Positions 35,962 through 45,502 of a DNA stretch of 64,000 bases are shown here, piece after piece. The notes beneath the pieces are model-generated. The model was not told the origin of the DNA, made no database searches, and saw nothing but the letters and a program-made list of their open reading frames with translations. Position 1 is the first letter of the stretch, and each line of letters begins with the position of its first letter. The DNA lies in the NCBI GenBank assembly GCA_016584305.1, contig JACEEZ010018607.1:1-64000 (forward strand), read 5' to 3'. The stretch comes from Chionoecetes opilio (Eukaryota > Arthropoda > Malacostraca > Decapoda > Majidae). The translations under genes were made by a program, and so were the position numbers.

Positions 35962-36193
35962 TTGACGCTATCGTGATATGATACCATGGCACTGTCGGGA
36001 TATCGTAACATCGTGACGACAAAATGACGTTGATTTTCCATTCGTGACATAGTCTTACAGCTGAAATGAACGCCATCGTGACATCTTACGGAAAGTCATG
36101 ACACATACGTACAGGCAGCCAGCGTGACATTTTGTGAGTGCTATCGTGAGTCTGCTTTTTTTCCGTCGTCGTTAAATTTCACGATAGCGTCAA
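35962..36193. mobile_element. 232 bp MITE with 15 bp perfect TIRs
   Basis: The left end TTGACGCTATCGTGA and the right end TCACGATAGCGTCAA are exact reverse complements. Inside are further ATCGTGA, TCGTGACA and GTGACAT phrases. There is no reading frame. A target duplication is not clear from the flanks (TCTCC left, TAATC right), so the superfamily stays open. Confidence 0.7.
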
Positions 36194-36746
36194 TAATCAA
36201 ATGGTGGCGCTAGCGTGCGTTCGATTATGAATGTGTGAAGGGAGCTCAAGTGATCAGGGAGAGAGGAGGAAGAACTCTAAACCCAGTCCCATCCCTGCAA
36301 AACGCAGGGTCACCCTGTTTTCTCTCGAGCATCGGAGAGAGAAAAACAGGACTCCAGCTGGCTACGTCAGCCCAGCTTCCTGTCTCCCACACAACATTAC
36401 CAACTTGCTGAGTGTTATGCATGTTTTATGTTAATTAAATGTGCAGGTATATATTGTGTGCAATTCTCTTTTACAGAATGCTTTTTCTACAGAAATAGGT
36501 AGTACAGTGTGGGAATATTAGACGCTGTGTGTTGTGTGTTTGTATAGAGTTTATTTTAGCTTGGAAAAAAACTTTTTTTTTTTTTTTTTTTTTTATTTTT
36601 TTTTTTTCTTTTTTTAATTTGATGGGGTCCTGAACCAACCTATATTTTACCATTGTTATGTGTTTCGTTATACGGAGGTTTCGCTTTACGAGTATGCCAG
36701 GTGGAACCTAACTGCTCAGTATCTTCGGGACGCCATGTATAAGTTA

Positions 36747-36807
36747 TAAAAAACATATTATATATATATACTATATATATTATATATAGAATATAATATA
36801 TTTATAC

Positions 36808-36839
<32 letters not shown>

Positions 36840-36893
36840 GATATATATATCATAAATATATGATATATATATATATTATATATATATATGAAT
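36747..36893. repeat. AT dinucleotide microsatellite
   Basis: Nearly pure TA/AT of about 145 bp with a few interruptions. It sits immediately upstream of a LINE fragment. Confidence 0.9.
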
Positions 36894-37203
36894 GAAGTGG
36901 AGAGAGATAGCAGAACTGCTGTTAAACAAGAGTATTCCATTGAAAAGAGATGGCAAGAAAATGTGGATTGAAGGAGCTGATAGTAAGACGATTGAGGTGG
37001 TTTGAGCACGTTAAGAGAAGAGAAGGTGGTGAGGCATTGGGGAGAGCTGTTGGAGTGGAAGTGCCAGGTCGCCATCCACTGGACAGGCTAAGGAAGACAT
37101 GGAAGCAGTGTGTTGAAGAGGATCTGGCATCATTGGGCATTGAAATGGTTGAGACAACGGATAGAGAGTGTTGGAAGCATATCATTGGCCGTCTAACCTC
37201 ATA
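36888..37203 (+). pseudogene. Non-LTR retrotransposon, C-terminal end of RT ORF
   Basis: The plus-strand frame encodes a characteristic post-RT tail: RLRWFEHVKRREGGEALGRA, then EVPGRHPLDRLRKTWKQCV and EEDLASLGIE, ending ECWKHIIGRLTS and a TAA stop at about 37201-37203. The pattern RLRW.GHV.R.....VPG.R..GRP...W..C...DL..LG is common at the end of many LINE polyproteins. It differs from the minus-strand LINE family elsewhere in the window. The catalytic part is missing upstream, where the TA microsatellite begins. The 5.7 kb transposon starts directly after the stop codon. Confidence 0.75.
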
Positions 37204-37211
37204 AAATATTA

Positions 37212-37530
37212 TAGTAGAGGACCCTACCATTGAGCCCGTGACCAATTTCTCCTGATCAAGGTTTGAAGGTGGTTTTTAAATGACTTGAGGATACTGAACA
37301 AAATAAGCTCCCATGTCCCTCGCAAAAGTGCGGGCTAACTCCGCCAGGGGGCAAAATCCAAGATGGCCGCCGTGAAAACTAGATTTGTCATATCTTCACT
37401 CATTTAATAGCTATTAATATGTTCTTGGTGTCTAAATGTATGGTTTTTAGGTCATGGAAAGCAATTAAGACATCATAGAGTGGATTTGTGGACGAAAAGT
37501 CATTGTAATTGAATATTTTATTAAAAAATT
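37212..37530. repeat. Left terminal inverted repeat (~0.32 kb) of the 5.7 kb DNA transposon
   Basis: It begins TAGTAGAGGACC and is the reverse complement of 42600-42921. Landmarks are ATTGAGCCCGTGACCAATTT, TTTAAATGACTTGAGGATAC, GCGGGCTAACTCCGCCAGG, CCAAGATGGCCGCCGTGAAA, TTAATAGCTATTAATATG, GACATCATAGAGTGGATTTG. It is preceded by TTA at 37209-37211. Identity is high throughout, apart from small indels. Confidence 0.9.
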
Positions 37531-38399
37531 AACACGAAAAATGTCAACAATCGTCAATAATCGTATCAAGCATATTTACTCATTATTTACAGTAAAATTT
37601 ATTAAGATATGATTGCCTTATTATCATCTTTTTAATAATATGCCCTTTTTGTTTACAGATTGGAAGTTTGTCGAAACCACCACAGAAAAGTCTAAAAGCG
37701 GAGAATGAAATTCACCATTGGTTTTCCTTATCTTGTGTCTCTTGATTGTGATGAGACGAACACACAACTAGATGCCTGGAAAATCTTAAGGAGCCTGCAA
37801 AGCAAGGGGTAGGGCTGGATATCTTTGGTTCATGTATGATAAAGGGTTGTCTGAGAAAATGGATCGAATGGTGTGTACTTCCACAAAATTGTAAGCGAAC
37901 TTGTTAAATAGTAGAAAACTGAAGCAAAGCCCGAGTCGAAAAGAGAATGCACTGTTTGAAAATGTTGGGAACTGCAGCACAGATGCAAACTGACCTCTTC
38001 GTCAAGTAAAAGGTCCAATTGAAACTGGTACAAGACAAACACGTTCGATCACAGGTTTAGTACATGACAAGAACCTATGCTATGGTGTATGAAACCTGAA
38101 GACCAGAAACATCGCGGAAGAGAAAAGTGGCATATCATGCAACAGCTGAATGCATGGTATGCCTTCAAAAGCCACAATGTGTACTTAGAAGATCTTACCA
38201 TGAGAGAACGGCTGTTGACCTTTATTGAGTAAACTTCAGACCCATTTCCCAGTTGAAATCCGTTATCACCGAACATGTTGGGTTAAAGTACATATCAGCC
38301 ACTTCAGATACAGGAAAAGATGATCCCAATCTTCATCTGCAGCATGTGCATTTATCAGAAGTAAAAGAGATGTGGTTCAAACATATTCAAATTTGTGCT

Positions 38400-41300
38400 G
38401 GAGCAGCATGAACTTCGCACATTACGGAGCCTTCTTCAAGATTATATGCGAGCTGCGTAATTTTGGAATAAATGTTGGAGTGGTGAAATCATGCCCATCA
38501 AAACATGATACGGGAAGAATTTCACGATCACATAGGCTTTCATGAACGTACCAGAAGAACCACAGTGCTTTGGGTTTATGATACCTATTCTGGGGGTAGT
38601 TATGCAGAACTGCTATCAACTGCTGGGGTGTAACTGACGACCAACTGATTTTGACCGTAGCACAACGGATCAATGCACATGCATCACAGGCACAATGATG
38701 TCATGGCCACATCATGTCGATGATTTGGTGGACTCGGAGGACTGGGACGAGCTCTTGTACAAATTTGAAACCCCTTTTTTGAAGAACCGAAGGCTGGTGA
38801 AGACCAAAAAGACCCGGCAGTTCTGGCACTGACATCTCTGCTAACTTCATACATAACGGGGAAACGAACATCATTCAAGGTGAAGCTGGCAGTGACGCTA
38901 CATGGCCTGACTCGAAGTCAAAAAATAATTGACTTGATGCAAAAGTTTTCTCTTGGAATCAGCTACAAGGATGTTCTGAATCTTTATGATGCATGGGCCA
39001 AGTTTGACATCGAAACAAATAGACATGTCCTGATGAGCTTGCCATGGGCCAACCAGGAAACAGCAGTTATGGACATGATGACTTCAAGACGATACTCTGA
39101 CTGGAGCCAAACACATCTCATCGAACCCAAATTTGTCATGTTTGTCCAGCCAAAAGATTTGTGGAGACTTCTGCTGTTTCACGTCAATCTCTGAGCATTC
39201 CCACAGCCGACGATATGAAAGCTCAGTGTGCTTCTCAACATCTTGTACAGCCATACAAAACAGTTCAACGGGGTACACCAAGCAAAACCTAGCAGCCAAT
39301 ATCGAAGCCCCATATGACACAAATATGCAGCGTAAGAGAAGCCTTATTCATGTATTGGCACGTCTTGATGAGAATATGAAGCCCAGAGTAGTTTTCTGAA
39401 CAAACCGTGGGTGCCTTTGCAGGATTCCAAGCCTCTGTTCAGCCTTCAGTGGTGAAGAGCAAACCCATTTTTTTCCTGACATTCCCAAATCCACCACATA
39501 ATCGTGGTTCATGAAGTGATGAAGAGATTAGTACTTGTAGCTATAGCCAAGAACATGCCATTCATACAGCTAGTTGGTGATCAGCCTGTGTTGGACAATG
39601 AGCACACTCATTGTCCAAATTCCGGTATGAACACCCAGACCAATTTAACATCATCTTCCCTTGTATGGGGCCTTTTCCACATACATTGCTCATTTATCTA
39701 TTCCATCGACAAACGCTTCCATGGATCGGGTTTGTCAGATGTTCTCGTCATGGGCAGGAGTAATCGCAGAAGGTTCTGTTGACCAGGCATTAAGAGCAAA
39801 CACTACAAGAGAAGCATTCGATGTCCCGCGCTTGATGTTGAAGCACTCATGCGAACTCATATTATACAGCCTGTGCTATGGTGCTTCTGTGCCCGAAGAT
39901 GTCAAAAGTCAACTGGTGATTTTTAGAGACCCATCATCATCCTTCCAAGAATGTCAACAGAGCCCATGCCTTACTAGATCAATCCCAAACATCATAACTA
40001 TCGTTGCAGAAGAGTTTGAAAGGATAACAAATTCAGGTACTCCAATGGCGATGTCTTTTCTTGAGATGACTGAGATTCTGATGATGAACTGCATGCCCTA
40101 AGAACTCAGAAATGGGAAGAATTCAAAGCATCTCTACGTTTGATGTTGCCCTGGATGCAGATCTATGACAACAGCAAATATAGAAGGTGGATGGTGGAGT
40201 ACTGGCCCGGAGCTGAGCAATCTTCCTGAGGAGAGAACAGCCTACATGAGGGATGGTTTGTTTTCCCAGTCAATCACTGGTAAACCTTATTCTTGTTTAC
40301 CTCTTGATCTGTGGATAAGATGACCATGAACAAAGGATCGAAGATGAAAAGCTGGTTTTGGGTTAAAATCCTCAAAAATGAGAAGGTGTTGCTCACTGAT
40401 TCAAGAAATGTTAACTCCGTCACCAAGTCAGATCATCTCTACATACCATGGCACAGAGTACCCTGTCAAACAGCAACAGTGAAAACACAAAAACACGTTT
40501 GAAGCTGGATGAGCCCGGCGGTACAGGGTATTGATAGCTGCATCACTGAATTTTCCTGTGACCCATTCAACACAGACAATCCTAATCTGAGATCACTTCA
40601 ATCTGGTGTTCTGGCTTCTACTGCACTTGTTGATGACTTCGAGTCTGCTCATCACGATGGTGAAGATCTGTTCAGGATATTCTGCAATGACTGCATGTTG
40701 AGTGATAAAATGCCATTTTACTCTACAGTGCACAGAAACTCACGACGGAACTTCAGTAATCCACCACCTGTCATAGGTGACAATACTGACAAGGTTACCA
40801 AATCAGAGGCCATGGAGAACAAGGCAATGGCGTCCATCATAGCACTAGCAGAAGCCCACGACGACAAGTTTAAACCTCATTAACGGATGGAATAAACGAG
40901 TGACAGATGAATGTTTGCCTATATACAACATTAACGGGACAATGAAAAGACCCAAAAGTCCAAATTGGTGGGTAAATTATATATGGAGACCTTGGATTCC
41001 AAGGAGTACATTGCTATAGTTGATATGGGATTCATATGGCGTCTTGTCAACCTCATCATTTGAGGACCGTGAACAATTAGATGGTACTAGCTTCACATGG
41101 GGGGATTATGCTTCCAATGTTTGTCCATAATAATGTCCCAGACACAAAAATGCTTCAAAAATTGTGTTGGTGAATGACCGCTATGACTTGCGATTTACCA
41201 TCAAAGACAGTTAATGAAATCTTCGCTCTAGTAATATTGAAGGCTCTAAACATCTTCATCCGGCTTCAGACAAATTTCCCTCAGCTAGAGCTTTCCAGGA

Positions 41301-41830
41301 TTTGTTGCACAATCCAGCTAATAAACAACGCTTGCAGTCATTTCTCCAAAATGAGATCCGTCTAAGGTGCTGTGAACATCCCAATGTCCAGTTTGTATAA
41401 ATTTAGTGGGTCCAAAGTGTTGGAATTTATCCACAGGAGACAGAATTGGCAATTTTGAAGTGAACACATCGAAGCAGACACGATTCTCTTCTTTATATAT
41501 TCCCAAATCAGAAATCAGCATTGATACTGATGTTTGTCATTGATGCTGAAGATACAGACGTTCTAGTTTTGTCTGCATATGTTGCCCATACAATAGATGG
41601 AGTGTTAGCAGTCAAGAGGGAAAAAGAACATCATAGATTGTAAAAACTATGCTCCAAAGAGGTAGCAGAGATTATAGTTCAATTACATATTCACAGCGGA
41701 TCAGACACCACAACTGCCTTTTTTGGCCACGGGAAAAAGCATCAATTTTACCAAGGGAATCTCAGATGATGCTCGTGCTCTGCTGTGTTGTTTTGGCAAA
41801 TCATTGCCGGTCACAGTCTGTTCTGAATGA
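38400..41830 (+). pseudogene. Broken transposon protein with XPG/FEN-like C-terminal domain
   Basis: Collinear plus-strand segments in shifting frames form one former ORF. The N-terminal part includes ICELRNFGINVGVV (about 38440). Next comes TSLLTSYITGKRTSF, LAVTLHGLTRSQKIIDLMQ and ISYKDVLNLYDAWA (38835-39000), then KFVMFVQPKD, and FHIHCSFIYSIDKRFHGSGL (39670-39730). These are followed by AGVIAEGSVDQALR, WEEFKASLRLMLPWMQIYDN (about 40110-40170), RDGLFSQSITGKPYSCLPLD (40250-40310) and DSCITEFSCDPF. The last third holds CWNLSTGDRIG (about 41430), EADTI (about 41470), VIDAEDTDVLVLSAYVAHTI (41539-41600) and SGSDTTTAFFGHGKK (41695-41740). The E-A-D, D-x-D and G-x-D order resembles the XPG-I/FEN active site. 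There are many frameshifts and stops; some may be sequencing error. Confidence 0.7.
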
Positions 41831-42599
41831 CATGGCAATATTCCCTTAAGATACATCTATAATGACAAGGTGAGCAAATCTATGGGTGAAGCAAGGCACG
41901 AAATGGAACCAGATGAAGAGAAAATCAAAACCTGAGACTTCCACCCATAGAGATTCACATGACCTGAAGGTAAAAAGAGGAAAATTTTCAAACACACATG
42001 CTTCTTTAATTTCATAAGGTAATCCTTCTCCGTCTCCACTTTCACATGGATGGGCTGTTGAGAATGGCTTGTGTAAGCCAGTGCGATACACAAGACCACA
42101 CTACCAATGCATTTGAAGGATGTCGTTCAACTTCAAGACCTAACACCAGGAGATACTGATTCAGGAGAGAGCGATTCATATGATGAAGACGAGGATAATG
42201 ACATTGTGTATAATATTGCCCATTCATGTTATCCTAATTGTCAGTTAAATAGTTATGATAGGGTGTTGGATTTTGCCTGATTTATCTGAAATATGTAATG
42301 AGTTAGGATAAATCAATAATTGTTTTCAATTTGATTAAACAAATTAATTCATGTATATTGGCATTGAAAACCTTTGGTCTGAAAAACCTATTTGTTGACA
42401 CCTAGAATACATCGGTAAATACACATCTAATAGAACAAATTCAAATTGTGTATCAGCCATATCGTGTTACTTGGAGTTCTTGTAACACTTTTTTGAGATG
42501 TATTGGGCTACATCTTTTTTCAGTAACATCAACTTGAGTTATAATCCAGTGAAAAAAAGCTTCATGTGATTAGTGCCCAATAAGCATGAATGTTTTCTC

Positions 42600-42921
42600 T
42601 TCTTTTTTTAATATAATAATAAATTACAATGATTTTTTTGTCCACAAATCCACTCTATGATGTCTTTATTGTTTTCCCTTGACCTAAAAAAAACATACAT
42701 TAGACACCAAGAACATATTAATAGCTATTAAATGAGTGAAGATATGACAAATCTAGTTTTCACGGCGGCCATCTTGGATTTTGCCCCTGGCGGAGTTAGC
42801 CCACACTTTTGCGAGGGACATGGGGGCTTTTTTTTGTTCAGTATCCTCAAGTCATTTAAAAACCACCTTCAAACCTTGATCAGGGAAATTGGTCACGGGC
42901 TCAATGGTAGGTCCTCTACTA
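42600..42921. repeat. Right terminal inverted repeat of the 5.7 kb DNA transposon
   Basis: Reverse complement of 37212-37530, ending GGTCCTCTACTA and followed by TTA at 42922-42924. The sequence after it (AAATTGACTTTAAATAG) may be the 3' untranslated part of the LINE interrupted at 37211. Confidence 0.9.
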
Positions 42922-42961
42922 TTATGGGAAAATTGACTTTAAATAGAAAGAAGAAATATGG

Positions 42962-43017
42962 TGTGGGTGTTTTGTGTGTGGTGTGTGTGTGTGTGTGTGT
43001 GTGTTTGTGTGTGTGTG

Positions 43018-43052
<35 letters not shown>
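42962..43052 (+). repeat. TG dinucleotide microsatellite
   Basis: About 90 bp of TG units with a few TT or GG interruptions. LINE copy B begins exactly at its end. Confidence 0.9.
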
Positions 43053-43055
<3 letters not shown>

Positions 43056-43237
43056 ATTTACCTAGTTGTATTTATCTAGTTGTAACATACAGGAAAAGAG
43101 CTATGCTCGTACTGTCCCGTCCCCAAAAATCTACTATTATCCAGCTTGCCTTTGAAGTCCTGAATACTTCTTGCATTAATCATTTTTGCATCAAGGTAAT
43201 CCAGGCTTCTAGCTACTATACGGGAAGCTGTATTTTT
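43053..43237 (-). mobile_element. LINE copy B, 3' fragment
   Basis: It begins with the family's 3' terminal tandem motif (TTACCTAGTTGTATTTATCTAG on the plus strand) and AACATACAGGAAAAGAGCTATG. It then covers the last ~45 codons of the ORF tail and is cut at about 43237 by G-rich sequence. It is severely 5'-truncated and sits directly next to a TG microsatellite. Confidence 0.85.
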
Positions 43238-44019
43238 TTACGGGGGCGGGCCACAGTGGCCCCTAGAAGCTACTCTCGGGATTACAGGAAGTTTAAATTA
43301 ATCAAAAACCTTTGGCCTAATCAAAAAACCTTTTCTTAATTAGGTATATTGAATTGAAAGTAGTTAGTTTCGTACACTGATTTTGAGTATTTTCGTACAT
43401 AACCTGGTGTCGTTTCGTAACTCTAGTAGTCAAGTTCACTCTGAGCTGAGTGTACGAAACGACTATGGTTTCATATAGACTACGAAACAACTTTTGGTAT
43501 AATGGACGAGAGTTTTTGTGGTCTTTTTCCAGAGACACCAACTATTTTTTTCTTGGCCTACCAATAGGTGCTTGTTGTAATGGAGATAGTTTATTTTGCG
43601 CAAACCCCCCCCCCCCAAAAAAAAAATAATAATAATGAAACCTAACCAAACCCCATAGACCACTGTATACCTGGACTGCGCACGAATATCAGCCTGTCGC
43701 ACAAAGGCCTGTAATCGGAAAGGGCCGCTCGGATTCATATTATATATAAAACGGATCATATAGACTGTTTATCAGTATATATGAAATACTCTAATCTTCG
43801 TAAATGTTTGTTCTATAATATTATCAAATAAAAAAAAAGTAAAACATGCTAAAGAAATGCCCTTACGAGACTATGAAAAAATATGCATGAAGTTTGACTT
43901 CACTTCAACTCTTCGCCATTTAAAATTTTGCGAGTCAACTTTTATATGAAGGGTATCAATAGAAGCGCCAATTTTTTTTAGCTTTTTCCTTGCTATATTT
44001 CGTTATCTGATAAATTTAA

Positions 44020-44232
44020 ATTTGAACCATGCATAAATTAGCGTTAAATAAACAAATAAAATCATCAATCGGGTAATTTTCCCGATTGATGAGGTTATTT
44101 ATTTAGTCAACGCTAATTTTACATGGTACTAATTTATTTATCAGAAAACGAAATTATAAGTAAATGAATAACCCCATCAATCAGGAAAATTTCCCGATTG
44201 ATGATTTTATTTATTTATTTAATGCTAATTTA
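44020..44232. repeat. Nested palindrome at the foldback centre
   Basis: ATCATCAATCGGG.AATTTTCCCGATTGATGA at about 44062-44092 is a hairpin, and CCATCAATCAGGAAAATTTCCCGATTGATGA at about 44172-44204 repeats it. GTTAAATAAA.AAATAAA/TTTATTTATTTAATGCTAATTT pair across the whole interval. GCTAATTTTACATGGTACTAATTTATTTATCAG is a third version of the arm tip. Confidence 0.7.
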
Positions 44233-44249
44233 TGCATGGTTCTAATTAA

Positions 44250-44421
44250 GAGATAAGATTTTCATCCTATCTAGACACTTTGCAAGTACCCAACTACAAA
44301 GGGTTTTTGACTATACAAAGCGCCGCCACGTCAGCACGAGCTAGGCGGACTCGAACCGCTGACCAGGGACGCTGCGCATTGCGAACTCACGCGCTACCCA
44401 ACCTTGCCACCCCCGACGGGC
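44250..44421 (-). mobile_element. tRNA-derived SINE (~172 bp) with 13 bp target duplication
   Basis: Read on the minus strand, the insertion starts AGCCCGTCGGGGGTGGC with an A-box-like TGGCAAGGTTGGGTAGCG and a perfect B box GGTTCGAGTCC (plus 44346-44359 region), followed by a ~85 bp non-tRNA body. It is flanked by exact direct repeats TGGTTCTAATTAA at 44237-44249 and 44422-44434. These fix both boundaries and show insertion into the foldback arm. Pol III transcription is the known mode for such elements; mobilisation by a LINE is inferred. Confidence 0.8.
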
Positions 44422-44807
44422 TGGTTCTAATTAATTTATCAGATAACGAAATATAGCAATGGAAAGCTAATAAAATTGCACTTCTATTGATACCTTTATG
44501 ATAAAAATTGACTCGCCAAAGTTTAAATGGCGAAGAGTTAAATGAAAATTAAGTTCATGCATATTTCTTCATAGTCTCGTAATGGCATTTCTTTAGCGTG
44601 TTTTACTGTTTTTTATTTTTATAATATTATAGAACAAACATTTACGAAGATTACAGTATATCATATATACTGATAAACCAGTCTATATAATTGTCCATAG
44701 ACCACTATATCTCTTTGTCGGGCGCCCCGCAGGCCCCTATGCAGCCCCGCAATTCAAAACATTGTCTCGTGCGCAGTTCCAGGTATACAGTGGTCTATGC
44801 CTAACCT

Positions 44808-45055
44808 TATAGGTTTTAATAAAACCTAACCTAACCTTATAGGTTTCAATGAAACCGAACCTAGCTAACCTTAAAGGTTTTAATGAAACCTAACCTAACC
44901 TTATAGGTTTTAATGAAACCTAACCTAACCTTAAGGTTTTAATGAAACCTAACCTAACCTTATAGGTTTTAATGAACACTAACCTAACCTTAAAGGTTTT
45001 AATGAAACCTAACCTAACCTTATAGGTTGTAATGAAACCTAACCTAACTTTAACC
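44808..45055 (+). repeat. CCTAA-containing 30 bp minisatellite, ~8 units
   Basis: The unit is AGGTTTTAATGAAACCT followed by AACCTAACCTTA, about 30 bp. Each unit contains an AGGTTT..AAACCT hairpin plus two CCTAA telomere-like units. Copies alternate TTATAGG and TTAAAGG at the join. The array lies inside the right arm of the foldback. Confidence 0.85.
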
Positions 45056-45285
45056 ACAAAGTATACTTTTTTTTCTCTTTTTTTTTCTCGCAAAATAAAG
45101 CTATCTCCATTAGAACAAGCACCGCTTTATTAGGAAGCGCTATGATCATTTGTATCATAACCGCACTCAGGTCTGTATGCATTTTGCTCATCAAAACACA
45201 GATCACCGTGTAATAGTTTCGTTGAGCAGCTCAGTGAAATCTGCTGTGAGCAGAAAAGTGCCCGTGTAATACTGGCTTTACTCAC

Positions 45286-45354
45286 AGGTGGAAAAGATTT
45301 GCCACTTCCAGGTCCTGGTCTGTTTGTACAGTTAATAGCAGCACAGCTTGGCAC
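45286..45354 (-). pseudogene. Possible THAP-domain first exon
   Basis: The minus strand encodes VPSCAAINCTNRPGPGSGKS followed by FPP and then GTGAGT (plus 45280-45285), a consensus splice donor. C-x4-C spacing near the start followed by a GKSF-like run resembles the beginning of THAP zinc-binding domains, where an intron often follows shortly after the SFH.FP part. The expected initiator ATG is GTG here, and the downstream zinc ligands are not found nearby. THAP domains occur in P-element-type transposases and in host DNA-binding proteins. This is a fragment at best, and the identification is tentative. Confidence 0.35.
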
Positions 45355-45502
45355 TGACGAGGCGATAAGCACAACCAGACAGTGGGTACACTCCAGCAAC
45401 GCGAGCTGCAGAAACAAGGCTTTGTTTTGGTATTGGCAAGATGGCAGATAGTTGGAACAGTGCTGAGCCAGGCTTCCGCGATCCATGTGTTATAGATCAG
45501 TG

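Larger units (their letters stand above)
37212..42921 (+). mobile_element. 5.7 kb DNA transposon, Academ-like (tentative)
   Basis: Long terminal inverted repeats bound a 5,710 bp element, flanked on both sides by TTA (37209-37211 and 42922-42924), a likely 3 bp target duplication. The interior is AT-rich at its edges and carries a broken plus-strand coding region of about 3.4 kb. The protein type is one I recall as a widespread 'uncharacterized' multicopy protein in crustaceans and other invertebrates. Near its C-terminus it has acidic motifs like XPG/FEN nucleases. Long TIRs, a 3-4 bp target duplication and an XPG-type nuclease domain together are what I recall for Academ superfamily transposons. 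No DDE triad or helicase was identified, so the superfamily call is an inference. Confidence 0.75.
43495..45135. repeat. Composite foldback element (~1.6 kb) with nested insertions
   Basis: The left arm (about 43495-44050) is the reverse complement of the right arm (about 44215-45135). Outer landmarks are GGTGCTTGTTGTAATGGAGATAG on the left and CTATCTCCATTAGAACAAGCACC on the right. Middle landmarks are CAGTCTATA, AACATTTACGAAGATTA and GGCGAAGAGTT. The repeat 'B' module makes up most of each arm. The right arm carries a SINE and a CCTAA minisatellite. The centre (44020-44230) is itself palindromic. Confidence 0.8.

Noticed and set aside
36758..37075. Minus-strand frame over the LINE tail
   Set aside because: It lies antisense to a recognisable RT C-terminal segment and includes a translated AT microsatellite.
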